Source: Chloroflexota bacterium (GTDB lineage: Bacteria; Chloroflexota; Anaerolineae; DUEN01). From it: a stretch of DNA of 64,000 nt. This document shows positions 25,296 to 33,725 of the stretch, piece by piece (position 1 is the first letter of the stretch; each line of letters opens with the position of its first letter). The stretch covers positions 62,001-126,000 of the forward strand of contig JAADGJ010000076.1 in assembly GCA_013152435.1 (NCBI GenBank), written 5' to 3'. The position numbers and the translations under genes were made by a program. The notes beneath the pieces were generated by a model that was given only the letters and a program-made list of their open reading frames with translations, did not search any database and had not been told where the DNA came from.

Positions 25296-26555
25296 ATGAG
25301 CGCTTCCAACGTCTCCTCTGTCACTCCAGAGATCCCAACACAACCTTCCGATCATCACGCGGGTCAGGAACCGGCGCGTGCTCAGGGCGCGGGCACATCC
25401 TTCGCCGATGTGCTCCAGCGGGTCGGCGGGACGAAGCCGGGCTTCAGGAATGCGTCAGGGCACGTCAGCCGCTGGCAGAGCCTGCGCTACCTGGTCTCCG
25501 GGACCCGGCTGGCGCTCCCCTCGTTCCTGCTGGGGCTGGCCTACGCGCAGCACAAGCTCGCCTCTTCCGCACAGAAGCAGACGAGAGAGGCGCACGCTGT
25601 GCAGACGTTCGCCCGGCCTGTGGCGGCGCCACAGCAGGTGAAGCGGACGGCTCCCGTTTCCGCCCCGCCGGTGAGCCTGAATCGCCCGCTGGATCTATCG
25701 GAGTATCCGCAGCCGCCCGACAACAACGGGCGTGGCATTCACTGGATCCCGACGACCAGCTCCCCGCCGGAGGTGGTCGATCGCTTTGTGGCCGAAGCCA
25801 GGCGCATGGGCATCCGGTGGGTCACGTTCCTGAATGAGGGGACGCAGATCGGTGCCAACGACTACCTGGTGAAGCGCCTGGTTGAGTCCGGCATCATGCC
25901 TGTGATGCGGATCTACACCGACGGCGGCTCGCCCATTCAGGGGGACTTGGCCGCTCTGGTGCGTCACTATCGAGATCTGGGCGTGTACTACTTCCAGCTT
26001 TACAACGAGCCGAACCTGCGTGTGGAGAACCAGGGGAGGATGCCGGACGTTGGCCGCTATCTCGATTTGTGGCTGCCCGCCGCACGTATCGTGGCGGCCA
26101 ACGGCGGATACCCGGGGTTCGGCGCGCTGAGCCCTCAAGGCGATGTGGACGATCTGACGTTCCTGCGTGAGGCGCTACGTCAGATCAAGGCGAGAGGGGC
26201 GGTGGATGTGCTCAACCGGGCCTGGCTGAGCGTCCACAACTACGGCCCGGACTTCCTGCGGGTGCGCCAGTACGACGAGATCCTGCGGGAGGAGCTGGGA
26301 CGGAGCCTGCCGCAGATCGGCACGGAAGCGGGGGTCTATGCAGGCCCCAACCTCAGCGAGCAGGAGCAGGTTCGCATCCTGTCGGAGGCTTATCGCTATA
26401 TGGAACGGCGGGAGCCGTATTACATGGCCTACACCTATTGGGTGATCGCGAACATGGCCGGCGGCGGGCATGATCCGGCATGGGAGTATCAGGCGTTGTT
26501 CCGGGCGGATGGGACGGTAAACCCGTTGGTGAAGATCCTGCGGTCTGAGGTCTGA
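25296..26555 (+). CDS. Membrane-anchored clan GH-A-like glycosidase
   Basis: The product has 419 residues. A hydrophobic stretch near residues 75-90 (LALPSFLLGLAYAQ) could anchor or export the protein. From residue 134 a TIM-barrel module begins with LSEYPQPPDNNGRGIHW. YNEPN near residue 237 has the Asn-Glu of a clan GH-A acid/base, and IGTEAGVY near residue 342 supplies the likely nucleophile Glu. It is a close relative of both modules in the protein at 41883-46253. The substrate is unknown. It ends 43 bases before flgC and may share its transcript. The start at 25296 follows GCGAGGG. Confidence 0.75.
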   Translation: MSASNVSSVTPEIPTQPSDHHAGQEPARAQGAGTSFADVLQRVGGTKPGFRNASGHVSRWQSLRYLVSGTRLALPSFLLGLAYAQHKLASSAQKQTREAHAVQTFARPVAAPQQVKRTAPVSAPPVSLNRPLDLSEYPQPPDNNGRGIHWIPTTSSPPEVVDRFVAEARRMGIRWVTFLNEGTQIGANDYLVKRLVESGIMPVMRIYTDGGSPIQGDLAALVRHYRDLGVYYFQLYNEPNLRVENQGRMPDVGRYLDLWLPAARIVAANGGYPGFGALSPQGDVDDLTFLREALRQIKARGAVDVLNRAWLSVHNYGPDFLRVRQYDEILREELGRSLPQIGTEAGVYAGPNLSEQEQVRILSEAYRYMERREPYYMAYTYWVIANMAGGGHDPAWEYQALFRADGTVNPLVKILRSEV

Positions 26556-26598
26556 ACTGAGGGAAGAGGAGTCAAACAGGGATAGCGGAGGAGGGTAT

Positions 26599-27039
26599 AT
26601 GGGGGCCTTCACAGCGTTACGAATCAGCTCGTCGGCCCTGACGGCCGAGCGGCTGCGCATGGACGTGATCGCGAACAACATCGCGAACCAGCAGACCACC
26701 CGCACGCCAGAGGGAGGGCCATACCGCCGGCGGGTGGTGGTCTTTACCCCTTTGGAAGCCCGGAAGCCATTCGGGCGGGCTAAGGAGGTGAACCGGGGGC
26801 TTCCCTCCCGCCTGGGCGTCCGGGTGGCGGCGATCCTGGAGGATCCCCGGCCGGGTGTCAAGGTGTACGATCCCGATCATCCCGACGCGGACCCGGACGG
26901 TTACGTCACCTATCCTAACGTCGACATCGTGTCCGAGATGGTGGACATGATGGCGGCCGCGCGGGCCTATGAGGCCAATGTGATCGCCGCGCAGACCGCC
27001 AAGAGCATGGCGCTGAAGGCCCTGGAGATCGGTCGTTAA
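26599..27039 (+). CDS. flgC: Flagellar proximal rod protein FlgC
   Basis: The product has 146 residues, the usual FlgC length. The N-terminal rod signature is MDVIANNIANQQTT with an SSALTAERLR lead-in, and the C-terminal rod helix is SEMVDMMAAARAYEANV. FlgC builds the proximal rod that joins the MS ring to the distal rod. GGAGGAGGG precedes the start. Unusually its normal neighbour flgB is not directly upstream but lies about 6.7 kb downstream. Confidence 0.93.
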   Translation: MGAFTALRISSSALTAERLRMDVIANNIANQQTTRTPEGGPYRRRVVVFTPLEARKPFGRAKEVNRGLPSRLGVRVAAILEDPRPGVKVYDPDHPDADPDGYVTYPNVDIVSEMVDMMAAARAYEANVIAAQTAKSMALKALEIGR

Positions 27040-27052
27040 GGAGGAGTGAGCG

Positions 27053-27373
27053 ATGGCGATCGATCCGACGATGCGAGTGGGGACGGCCTTTCCTCTATCC
27101 ATTGAGCGCCTGCCGGGGCGGACGGGTCAGAACGAGGGCGCGTCCGCGAGGAACGCCTCCTTCGGTGAGCTGGTGCAGGACGCGCTGGAGCAGCTCAACC
27201 GGCTGCAGCAGGAGGCGGACGACGCGGCCACTCGGCTGGCCATCGGCGAGCCGGTGGACCTGCACGACGTCATGATCGCCGTGCAGAAGGCGGATCTGGG
27301 ATTTCAGCTCGCCTTACAGGTGCGCAACAAGCTGATTGAGGCCTATCAAGAGATCATGCGGATGCAGGTCTAG
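27053..27373 (+). CDS. fliE: Flagellar hook-basal body complex protein FliE
   Basis: The product has 106 residues. FGELVQDALEQLNRLQQEAD near residue 36 and VDLHDVMIAVQKADLGFQLA near residue 70 are the conserved FliE helices, ending with RNKLIEAYQEIMRM. FliE connects the MS ring with the rod. It starts 13 bases after flgC behind TAAGGAGGAG, and fliF follows 14 bases later. Confidence 0.93.
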   Translation: MAIDPTMRVGTAFPLSIERLPGRTGQNEGASARNASFGELVQDALEQLNRLQQEADDAATRLAIGEPVDLHDVMIAVQKADLGFQLALQVRNKLIEAYQEIMRMQV

Positions 27374-27387
27374 CGAGGTTCGGCTCC

Positions 27388-29085
27388 ATGGACTCGATAC
27401 GGCAGCAGGCTCTGGAATGGTGGCAGAATCTGGCACGCTGGCAGCAGATCACGGCCATTGGGATCGGGGTCGTGGGCCTGGCCCTGGCCCTCTATCTCCT
27501 GGCCGTGGCTCAGGCGCCGGAGTATGCCGTCGCGTTTAGCGGGCTGACGGAGCAGGACGCTGCGGAGATCGTAGACGTGCTGAAGAAGATGAACGTGCCC
27601 TACCGGCTGGCGGGGGATGGCACCGTGATCCAGGTCCCCGCACGCCAGGTGCGTGAGATCCGGTTGGAGCTGGCCCGCCAGGGATTGCCCAAGGGGGGAA
27701 CGGTCGGATTCGAGATCTTTGACACCGGCGAGTTGGGCAATCTGGGGATGACGGATTTCGTGCAGAAGGTGAACTACCAGCGTGCCCTGGAAGGCGAGCT
27801 GGCCCGAACCATCGAGAGCCTGGAGCCGTTGCAGGCTGCCCGGGTTCACATCGTCATCCCGGAGCCGAGCCTGTTCCTGGAGGAGGAGACGAAGCCCAGC
27901 GCCTCCGTGTTGGTCCAGCTGAAGCCGGGACGGCGGCTGGAGCCGGGACAGATCGAGGCGATCACCCATCTGGTGGCCAGCAGCGTGGAGGATCTGGACC
28001 CGGAGCGCGTCACGGTCGTGGACGTGGAGGGCAACGTCCTGCATCGCGAGACGACGGAGTCCGGCGCGCCCGATACGGCGCAGCTCAACGCGATGCGGAT
28101 CGAGCTGCAGCGCAAGTACGAGATGGAAACCCAGGATCGGCTGCAGAGCCTGCTGGATAGGACGCTGGGCCCGGGGCGATCGGCCGTTCAGGTCAGCGTG
28201 GCGATGGATTGGGATCGGTTGGAGACCAGCAGTGAGACGTACAGCCCGGGGAGTGCAGAGGCGGGCGTGCTCAGAAGCTCCCGTATCGTCGAAGAGTACC
28301 AGCCCTCGCCGGAGGAGGGGGTGGGCGGCGTGCCCGGCATCGACAGCAACCAATTGGAGGTCCCGACCTACCAGGGCGTGGTGACCAGCACCACCGAGGG
28401 TGGATACGTGCGCCGGGAGGCCGTGTACAACTACGAGGTCTCCAAGACCGTCCAGAACCTGATCCGGGAGCCGGGGCGAATCAAGCGGCTGTCGGTGGCC
28501 GTGCTCCTTGATGAGAGCATACCGGAAGATGAGCGTAAGGACATCGAGCAGTTGGTGGCGGCCGCCGTTGGGCTGGATCCCTCTCGGGGGGATACGCTGG
28601 CCGTCACCGCCGTGGCGTTCAACCAGGATTATTACGACCAGCAGCAGGAGGCCCTGTTGGCCGCTCAGCGGCACGAGCTGTACATCACCGTCGCCAAGGT
28701 GTTGTCCTCGATCATTGGGCTCATCCTGTTGCTGTTCTTCGTGCGCAGCCTGTTCCGTGACCTGGCGTACCGGCGCCTGTATCCGCAGATGGAATTGATC
28801 CCGCCCACTGGCCCGGTCCCGGTCGCGGCGTTGGAGGCGGCGACCGGCCAGTTGCCCGTCGAGCAGTCGACGTCCGCTCTGGAGGCGGGAGGGACGCTGG
28901 CATCCGATCAGGAGGAACAGGAGGAAGCGGCGCCTGGTGACGAGATAAAGGACGAGGTGGACATCGCCGCCCTGTCCCCGCCCACGAACAAGGAACTGCG
29001 TTATCTGCGGCACCTCACCGCGATGGCCAGGGATAACCCCGACGTCGTGGCGGATGTCATTCGGACATGGTTGAGGGAGGGATAG
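27388..29085 (+). CDS. fliF: Flagellar MS-ring protein FliF
   Basis: The product has 565 residues, a standard length. There are two membrane segments, near 21-43 and near 432-454, with ring-building modules between them. YAVAFSGLTEQDAAEIV near residue 48 and LARQGLPKGGTVGFEIFD near residue 93 are family motifs, and VSKTVQN lies near residue 350. The last residues (MARDNPDVVADVIRTWL) form the FliG-binding tail. FliF forms the ring in the cytoplasmic membrane on which motor and export gate assemble. One base separates it from fliG. Confidence 0.94.
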   Translation: MDSIRQQALEWWQNLARWQQITAIGIGVVGLALALYLLAVAQAPEYAVAFSGLTEQDAAEIVDVLKKMNVPYRLAGDGTVIQVPARQVREIRLELARQGLPKGGTVGFEIFDTGELGNLGMTDFVQKVNYQRALEGELARTIESLEPLQAARVHIVIPEPSLFLEEETKPSASVLVQLKPGRRLEPGQIEAITHLVASSVEDLDPERVTVVDVEGNVLHRETTESGAPDTAQLNAMRIELQRKYEMETQDRLQSLLDRTLGPGRSAVQVSVAMDWDRLETSSETYSPGSAEAGVLRSSRIVEEYQPSPEEGVGGVPGIDSNQLEVPTYQGVVTSTTEGGYVRREAVYNYEVSKTVQNLIREPGRIKRLSVAVLLDESIPEDERKDIEQLVAAAVGLDPSRGDTLAVTAVAFNQDYYDQQQEALLAAQRHELYITVAKVLSSIIGLILLLFFVRSLFRDLAYRRLYPQMELIPPTGPVPVAALEAATGQLPVEQSTSALEAGGTLASDQEEQEEAAPGDEIKDEVDIAALSPPTNKELRYLRHLTAMARDNPDVVADVIRTWLREG

Positions 29086-29086
29086 C

Positions 29087-30115
29087 ATGGCAGCGAGGGA
29101 TGCATCCGCAGCCCGTCTGGATGGGGTGACCAAGGCGGCGGTTTTGCTGATCAGCCTGGGGACGGACCTCTCCGCGGCGGTGCTCCGCCGGCTCGGCGAA
29201 TCCGATGTCGAGCGGTTGACCATGACGATCATGGAGCTCCGGAACGTGGATCCGGACGTCCGATCGAAGGTGCTGGAGGAGGCCTACGAGGACGTTCAGA
29301 CCGCTCAGCTTCCGGACTCCGGCGGCATCAGCTATGTGAAAGCTCTGCTGGAGCGCGCGCTGGGGCCTCAGAAGGCGGAGGAGGTGATCCAGCGGCTGGC
29401 CGCCGAACAGCGGGAGAGGCCCTTCAGCTTCCTGGTGGACGCTGACCCGGTGCAGGTGGCGAACTTCCTGAAGGATGAGCATCCACAGGTGGTCGCCGTG
29501 GTGTTGGCGCATCTGCGCCCGGCGCAATCCGCCAAGATCCTGGCCAACCTGGAGCCCACGCTCCAGACGGATGTGTGTGCCCGCATCGCGGTGATGGACC
29601 GTGCGTCGCCACATGTGCTGCGCGAGGTGGAGCAGCAGCTTCGGAAGAAGCTGGCCACCGTCCTCCTGCGTACCGATGGGGCGTCCGCGGTGGGCGGCGT
29701 GGAGTTCCTGGCGAACGTGTTGAACCAGGTGGACCGGAGCACGGAGAAGCAGATCATGCAGGCGCTGGCGGAGTACGATCCGCAGCTGCACGAGTTGGTC
29801 CAGTCCAAGATGTTCGTGTTCGAAGATCTGCGCCTGCTGGACGACCGCTCGCTGCAGCGTGTGCTGCAGGAGGTGGATCGGCAGGACCTGCTTCTGGCGC
29901 TCCGGGGGGCCAGCGAGGAGATTCGGGAGCTGGTGTACCGCAACCTCTCCAAGCGCGCTGCTCAGCTGTTGAAGGAGGACCTGGCGACCATGGGGCCTGT
30001 CCGCCTGCGCAACGTGGAGGAGGCCCAGCAGCGGATCGTGAACATCGTCCGGCAGCTGGAGGCGGCCGAGGAGATCGTCGTTGCCCGGGGTGGCGAGGAG
30101 GATGTCCTTGTCTAG
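29087..30115 (+). CDS. fliG: Flagellar motor switch protein FliG
   Basis: The product has 342 residues. KAAVLLISLGTDLSAAVLRR near residue 10 is the FliF-binding domain, KDEHPQVVAVVLAHLRP near residue 128 contains the EHPQ motif, and the charged torque helix DDRSLQRVLQEVDRQDLLLA is near residue 255. FliG sits on the MS ring, transmits stator torque and sets rotation sense with FliM and FliN, which are not in this window. GGGAGGG precedes the start. FliH overlaps its end. Confidence 0.95.
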   Translation: MAARDASAARLDGVTKAAVLLISLGTDLSAAVLRRLGESDVERLTMTIMELRNVDPDVRSKVLEEAYEDVQTAQLPDSGGISYVKALLERALGPQKAEEVIQRLAAEQRERPFSFLVDADPVQVANFLKDEHPQVVAVVLAHLRPAQSAKILANLEPTLQTDVCARIAVMDRASPHVLREVEQQLRKKLATVLLRTDGASAVGGVEFLANVLNQVDRSTEKQIMQALAEYDPQLHELVQSKMFVFEDLRLLDDRSLQRVLQEVDRQDLLLALRGASEEIRELVYRNLSKRAAQLLKEDLATMGPVRLRNVEEAQQRIVNIVRQLEAAEEIVVARGGEEDVLV

Positions 30116-30926
30116 CGATCGTGATCGCCGTGCGGGTGATCGCCAGCCGATCTATCCCTTCCCCTTCCATGATGTGGTGGGGCGTGCCATGGAGTTCCGC
30201 CCTCTGTTCCCTGCCTCCGAGCCCGCGCCGGAATCGGAGAGGGCCCCGGAGGAGGCGCCTCAGGAGGAGCCGGAGCCTCAGGTGGATGTGCAGCCCCTGA
30301 TCGAGGAGTGGAAGGCCAAGCTGGCCGAGGTGGATCGCGTGTTGCAACAGGCGCGTCAGCGGGCGGAGGTGCTGGCGAAGGAGGCGGAGGAGCGAGGCTA
30401 CCGGGAGGGGTACGAACGGGGATACGAGGAAGGACAGGCGCTGGGGATGGAAACCGCCCAGCGTTCCCTCGACGATGAGGTGGCGAAGGTACGAGGGATC
30501 GCCCGGGCGATCTCCCAGGCTCGCCAGGAACTGCTGGCCAGCCTGGAGCCGGAGATCGTCTCGTTGGCGCTGGCGATCGCCAAGAAGGTCGTGGGAGACG
30601 AGGCGCTGCGCGACGAGACCGTGATCGCCCACATGGTGCAGAAGGCCGTACGCCAGTTGGGGCGGCGGGGGCCCTATCGCATCCGGCTGAACCCCCGGGA
30701 CGCGCAGCGCCTGATGGATCGTTGGCGGGTGAAGGATGAGCTCGACGGCGCGGAGTGGGAATTGATCCCGGACGAGCGTATCTCGATCGGAGGGTGCGTC
30801 CTGGAAAGCGGCGTCGCCTCCGTGGATGCGCGTCTGGAGACGCAGTTTGACCTGATCCAGCACGCGTTGCTGGAGGGGCAAAACGAGGCGTCGGACCAGG
30901 AGCTGTCGGATGGAGGTCTCGATTAA
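30102..30926 (+). CDS. fliH: Flagellar export ATPase regulator FliH
   Basis: The product has 274 residues. An acidic, Pro-rich N-terminus (residues 35-65) leads to a coiled coil with GYREGYERGYEEGQALGME near residue 100, the Gly-repeat segment typical of FliH. The C-terminal domain has IVSLALAIAKKVVGDEAL and YRIRLNPRDAQRL. It binds the FliI ATPase and regulates export. ATG 30102 overlaps the end of fliG and is favoured over 30081, though an SD is squeezed against it. The end overlaps fliI. Confidence 0.88.
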   Translation: MSLSSDRDRRAGDRQPIYPFPFHDVVGRAMEFRPLFPASEPAPESERAPEEAPQEEPEPQVDVQPLIEEWKAKLAEVDRVLQQARQRAEVLAKEAEERGYREGYERGYEEGQALGMETAQRSLDDEVAKVRGIARAISQARQELLASLEPEIVSLALAIAKKVVGDEALRDETVIAHMVQKAVRQLGRRGPYRIRLNPRDAQRLMDRWRVKDELDGAEWELIPDERISIGGCVLESGVASVDARLETQFDLIQHALLEGQNEASDQELSDGGLD

Positions 30927-32247
30927 CCTGCGCAAGTATCACGAGATCCTTTCCGGGCTGACGCTGCTGCGCTGCCGGGGCCAGGTGGTCCAGGTCATCG
31001 GGCTGGCCATTGAGGCGGAAGGGCTGGCATCGCAGGTCGGCGAGCTGTGCTACGTGTATCCGGCCGGCCGGGATCGCCCCATCGCGGCCGAGGTCGTCGG
31101 GTTCAAATCCGATCGCACCCTGCTGATGCCTCTGGGCGAGATGGAGGGCATCCAGCCCGGCAGCCCGGTGATCGCCACGGGCGGCCCGTTCACCATACCG
31201 GTCGGGCCGGAGCTACTGGGCCGGGTTGTGGACGGGTTGGGACGCCCGCTCGATGGCAAGGGGCCCCTGGTGGGAGCGCAGAAGTCGCCGCTGGATAGCA
31301 CGGCGCCCCATCCGCTCCGCCGCCGGGTGATCTCCGAACCCCTGTCCACGGGGATTCGGGCGATCGATGGGCTGCTGACCTGCGGCAAGGGGCAGCGTAT
31401 CGGGATCTTCGCCGGGAGCGGCGTGGGCAAGAGCACTCTGATGGGCATGATCGCCCGACACGCGGCCTCGGATGTGAATGTGATCGCGCTGATCGGGGAG
31501 CGTGGACGTGAGGTCCGAGAGTTCATCGAGATGAATCTGGGGCCGGAGGGGCTGGCCCGCTCCGTGGTCGTCGTCTCCACCTCGGATCATCCGCCGCTGA
31601 TCCGCATCAAGGGGGCGTGGACGGCGACCGCCATCGCCGAGTATTTCCGGGATCAGGGGATGGACGTGGTGTTCATGATGGACTCCGTCACCCGGTTCGC
31701 CATGGCCCAGCGAGAGGTGGGGCTGGCCATTGGCGAGCCGCCGGCCATGAAGGCGTACCCGCCCTCCGTCTTCGCGCTCCTGCCCAAGCTGATGGAGCGC
31801 ACGGGGGCCAGCGAGACGGGGACTATCACCGGGTTCTACACCGTCCTGGTGGAGTCGGATGACCTGACGGAGCCCATCACGGATACGGTGCGCAGCATCC
31901 TGGACGGACATATCGTGTTGAGCCGTGCGCTGGCCGCCGAGAACCATTACCCGGCCATCGACATCCTCCAGAGCGTGAGCCGGTTGATGCCCAACATCAC
32001 GACGCGAGAGCACCAGCGGGCGGCCGGCCGGCTGCGGGAGGCGCTGGCCACCTACGAGCGGGCGCGTGATCTTATCAACATCGGGGCCTACGTTTCCGGG
32101 AGCAATCCTCAGATCGATTATGCGCTGGAGAAGCTGCCCGACATCCAGGGCTTCCTGCGCCAGGAGGATGATGAGGTCACTCCGCTGGAGGAGTCCATCG
32201 CCCGTCTGCTGGAGATGTTCCCGCCGACGCAGGCGGAGGCCGCATAG
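30910..32247 (+). CDS. fliI: Flagellum-specific ATP synthase FliI
   Basis: The product has 445 residues. Walker A is FAGSGVGKSTLMGM near residue 167, Walker B is VVFMMDSVTRFAMAQREVGL near residue 253, and PPSVFALLPKLMERTG follows, all as in FliI. It powers or gates export of rod, hook and filament subunits with FliH and FliJ. The start overlaps the fliH stop region with AGGAG ahead of it, which indicates translational coupling. Confidence 0.95.
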   Translation: MEVSINLRKYHEILSGLTLLRCRGQVVQVIGLAIEAEGLASQVGELCYVYPAGRDRPIAAEVVGFKSDRTLLMPLGEMEGIQPGSPVIATGGPFTIPVGPELLGRVVDGLGRPLDGKGPLVGAQKSPLDSTAPHPLRRRVISEPLSTGIRAIDGLLTCGKGQRIGIFAGSGVGKSTLMGMIARHAASDVNVIALIGERGREVREFIEMNLGPEGLARSVVVVSTSDHPPLIRIKGAWTATAIAEYFRDQGMDVVFMMDSVTRFAMAQREVGLAIGEPPAMKAYPPSVFALLPKLMERTGASETGTITGFYTVLVESDDLTEPITDTVRSILDGHIVLSRALAAENHYPAIDILQSVSRLMPNITTREHQRAAGRLREALATYERARDLINIGAYVSGSNPQIDYALEKLPDIQGFLRQEDDEVTPLEESIARLLEMFPPTQAEAA

Positions 32248-32289
32248 ATGAGACTCGGGCGCGTCAGATCGAGCCTGTGAGGTGCGAGG

Positions 32290-32739
32290 ATGAGGAAGCG
32301 ATTTCGCCTGGAGTCCGTGCTGTCCTACCGTGAGTCATTGGTAGAGGCCCGCGAGATGGAGCTGGCGGAGGCCGTCAAGATGCAGGCCCACGCGGAGGCG
32401 ATCTTGAGGGCGTTGCAGGAGAGGCGCGTGCGCACCTTGCGGGAGATCCGGGAGATGCGCAGCGATGCTCGATTGGACCAGATGGGCCTGTTGACGGCCG
32501 AATCCTATCTGGCGCGCCTGGAGGCGGACCTGGAACAGCAGGCGGCGGTCGTTCGAGAGCTGGCGCAGCGGACGGAGGCCTGCCGTGAGGCGCTCACCGA
32601 GGCTCTGCAGGAGAAGAAGAAGATCGAGCGCTTGAAGGAGCGCGAGGAGCAGCGCCTGGCCCAGGAGGAAGCCCGGGCGGAGCAGGTCTTTGTGGACGAC
32701 TTGAACATCACCCGGCATAACCGAAGAGAGGTGTTGTGA
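32290..32739 (+). CDS. fliJ: Flagellar export chaperone FliJ
   Basis: The product has 149 residues and is almost wholly coiled coil. The beginning (MRKRFRLESVLSYRESL) and the end (EEARAEQVFVDDLNITRHNR) are typical of FliJ. Position directly after fliI supports the call. It acts as the central stalk of the export ATPase and in recycling chaperones. Sequence identity in this family is low, so the call rests partly on gene order. Confidence 0.85.
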   Translation: MRKRFRLESVLSYRESLVEAREMELAEAVKMQAHAEAILRALQERRVRTLREIREMRSDARLDQMGLLTAESYLARLEADLEQQAAVVRELAQRTEACREALTEALQEKKKIERLKEREEQRLAQEEARAEQVFVDDLNITRHNRREVL

Positions 32740-32743
32740 GCTG

Positions 32744-33280
32744 ATGGAAGGCATCATCGGGGGCATTGGGGCACACTTCACGTTGGCGAGGATTCAGACG
32801 GCGATCTTGCAGCAGTTCGCCGAGCGGCTGGCCCGCTCCGATCAGGCGCGTCGCACCCCGTCCGGTGCAAGGGCGCGCTCCGGGATGGGGCCAGTCCCCT
32901 TCGAGGAATTGATCGAGGCGGCGGCGAAGCGGCACGATCTGCCCGCGCAGCTGATCAAGGCGGTGATCTGGGCCGAGTCGAACTTTGACCCGAAGGCGGT
33001 CTCCTCGGCCGGCGCCAAAGGGCTCATGCAGCTCATGGATGCTACCGCGAAGGCGTTGGGGGTCGAGGATAGCTTCGATCCCGCGCAGAACATTGAGGGT
33101 GGAGTGACCTACCTGCGGCGACTGTTGGACCGCTATGGCGACGTCTCCCTGGCGCTGGCGGCCTACAACGCGGGGCCGGGTGCCGTGGATCGCTATGGCG
33201 GCATCCCTCCCTACGCGGAGACGCAAACCTACGTGCGGCGGGTGTTGGAAGCCGCCGGCGTGGGGGAGTGGATGGCATAG
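32744..33280 (+). CDS. Lytic transglycosylase of the flagellar operon
   Basis: The product has 178 residues. An SLT domain covers about residues 50-175, with the catalytic Glu in VIWAESNFDPKAVSS, then GAKGLMQLM and ALAAYNAGPGAVDRYGG. It cleaves peptidoglycan glycan strands, and here probably opens the wall for the rod, the job of FlgJ in other bacteria. No signal peptide is visible, so it may use the flagellar export route or another path. It lies four bases after fliJ and ten bases before flgB. Confidence 0.88.
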   Translation: MEGIIGGIGAHFTLARIQTAILQQFAERLARSDQARRTPSGARARSGMGPVPFEELIEAAAKRHDLPAQLIKAVIWAESNFDPKAVSSAGAKGLMQLMDATAKALGVEDSFDPAQNIEGGVTYLRRLLDRYGDVSLALAAYNAGPGAVDRYGGIPPYAETQTYVRRVLEAAGVGEWMA

Positions 33281-33290
33281 GAGGAAGGGG

Positions 33291-33713
33291 ATGAAGGTCT
33301 TCTGGAACGATGCGACCAGCGTTCTGCTGCAAGAGGCCCTGACGGGGCTCTCGCTTCGGCAACAGGTGATCAGCAACAACCTGGCGAACATCAGCACACC
33401 GGGGTTTAAGGCATCCGAGGTGATCTTCGAGTCCGAGCTACAGCGGGCGCTGGAGGCTCAGCGGGGAGAGGTCGTCGCGCTCCGCGTGACCCATCCGGCC
33501 CACATCTCCCTCACTCCGCAGTCGGCGTTGGACGTACGCCCCATCGTGCGGGAGCGCTCGGGCACCACCCTGCGGGCGGATAGGAACAACGTGGACCTGG
33601 AGAAGGAGATGGCCACCCTGGCCGAGACGGCGATCCGCTACCAGGCCTCAGCGCTGGTGCTGTCTCGCAAGCTGGCTTTGTTGCGATCCATCATCGCCGG
33701 AGGGCGAAGGTAA
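33291..33713 (+). CDS. flgB: Flagellar basal-body rod protein FlgB
   Basis: The product has 140 residues. QQVISNNLANISTPGFKASE near residue 24 is the rod-family N-terminal signature, and VDLEKEMATLAETAIRYQAS near residue 103 is the C-terminal rod helix characteristic of FlgB. It forms the innermost rod with FlgC. GAGGAAGGGG precedes ATG 33291. Its place after the transglycosylase gene, apart from flgC, is unusual. Confidence 0.93.
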   Translation: MKVFWNDATSVLLQEALTGLSLRQQVISNNLANISTPGFKASEVIFESELQRALEAQRGEVVALRVTHPAHISLTPQSALDVRPIVRERSGTTLRADRNNVDLEKEMATLAETAIRYQASALVLSRKLALLRSIIAGGRR

Positions 33714-33725
33714 GATCGGGGTGAG

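Noticed and set aside
27370-29232. A 620-codon minus-strand frame opposite fliF and the start of fliG
   Set aside because: FliF and FliG are certain. The antisense product is low-complexity and has no ribosome site or family.
31100-31120. tRNA T-loop-like GGTTCAAATCC
   Set aside because: It lies inside fliI and no cloverleaf can be drawn around it. No tRNA was recognised elsewhere in the window.
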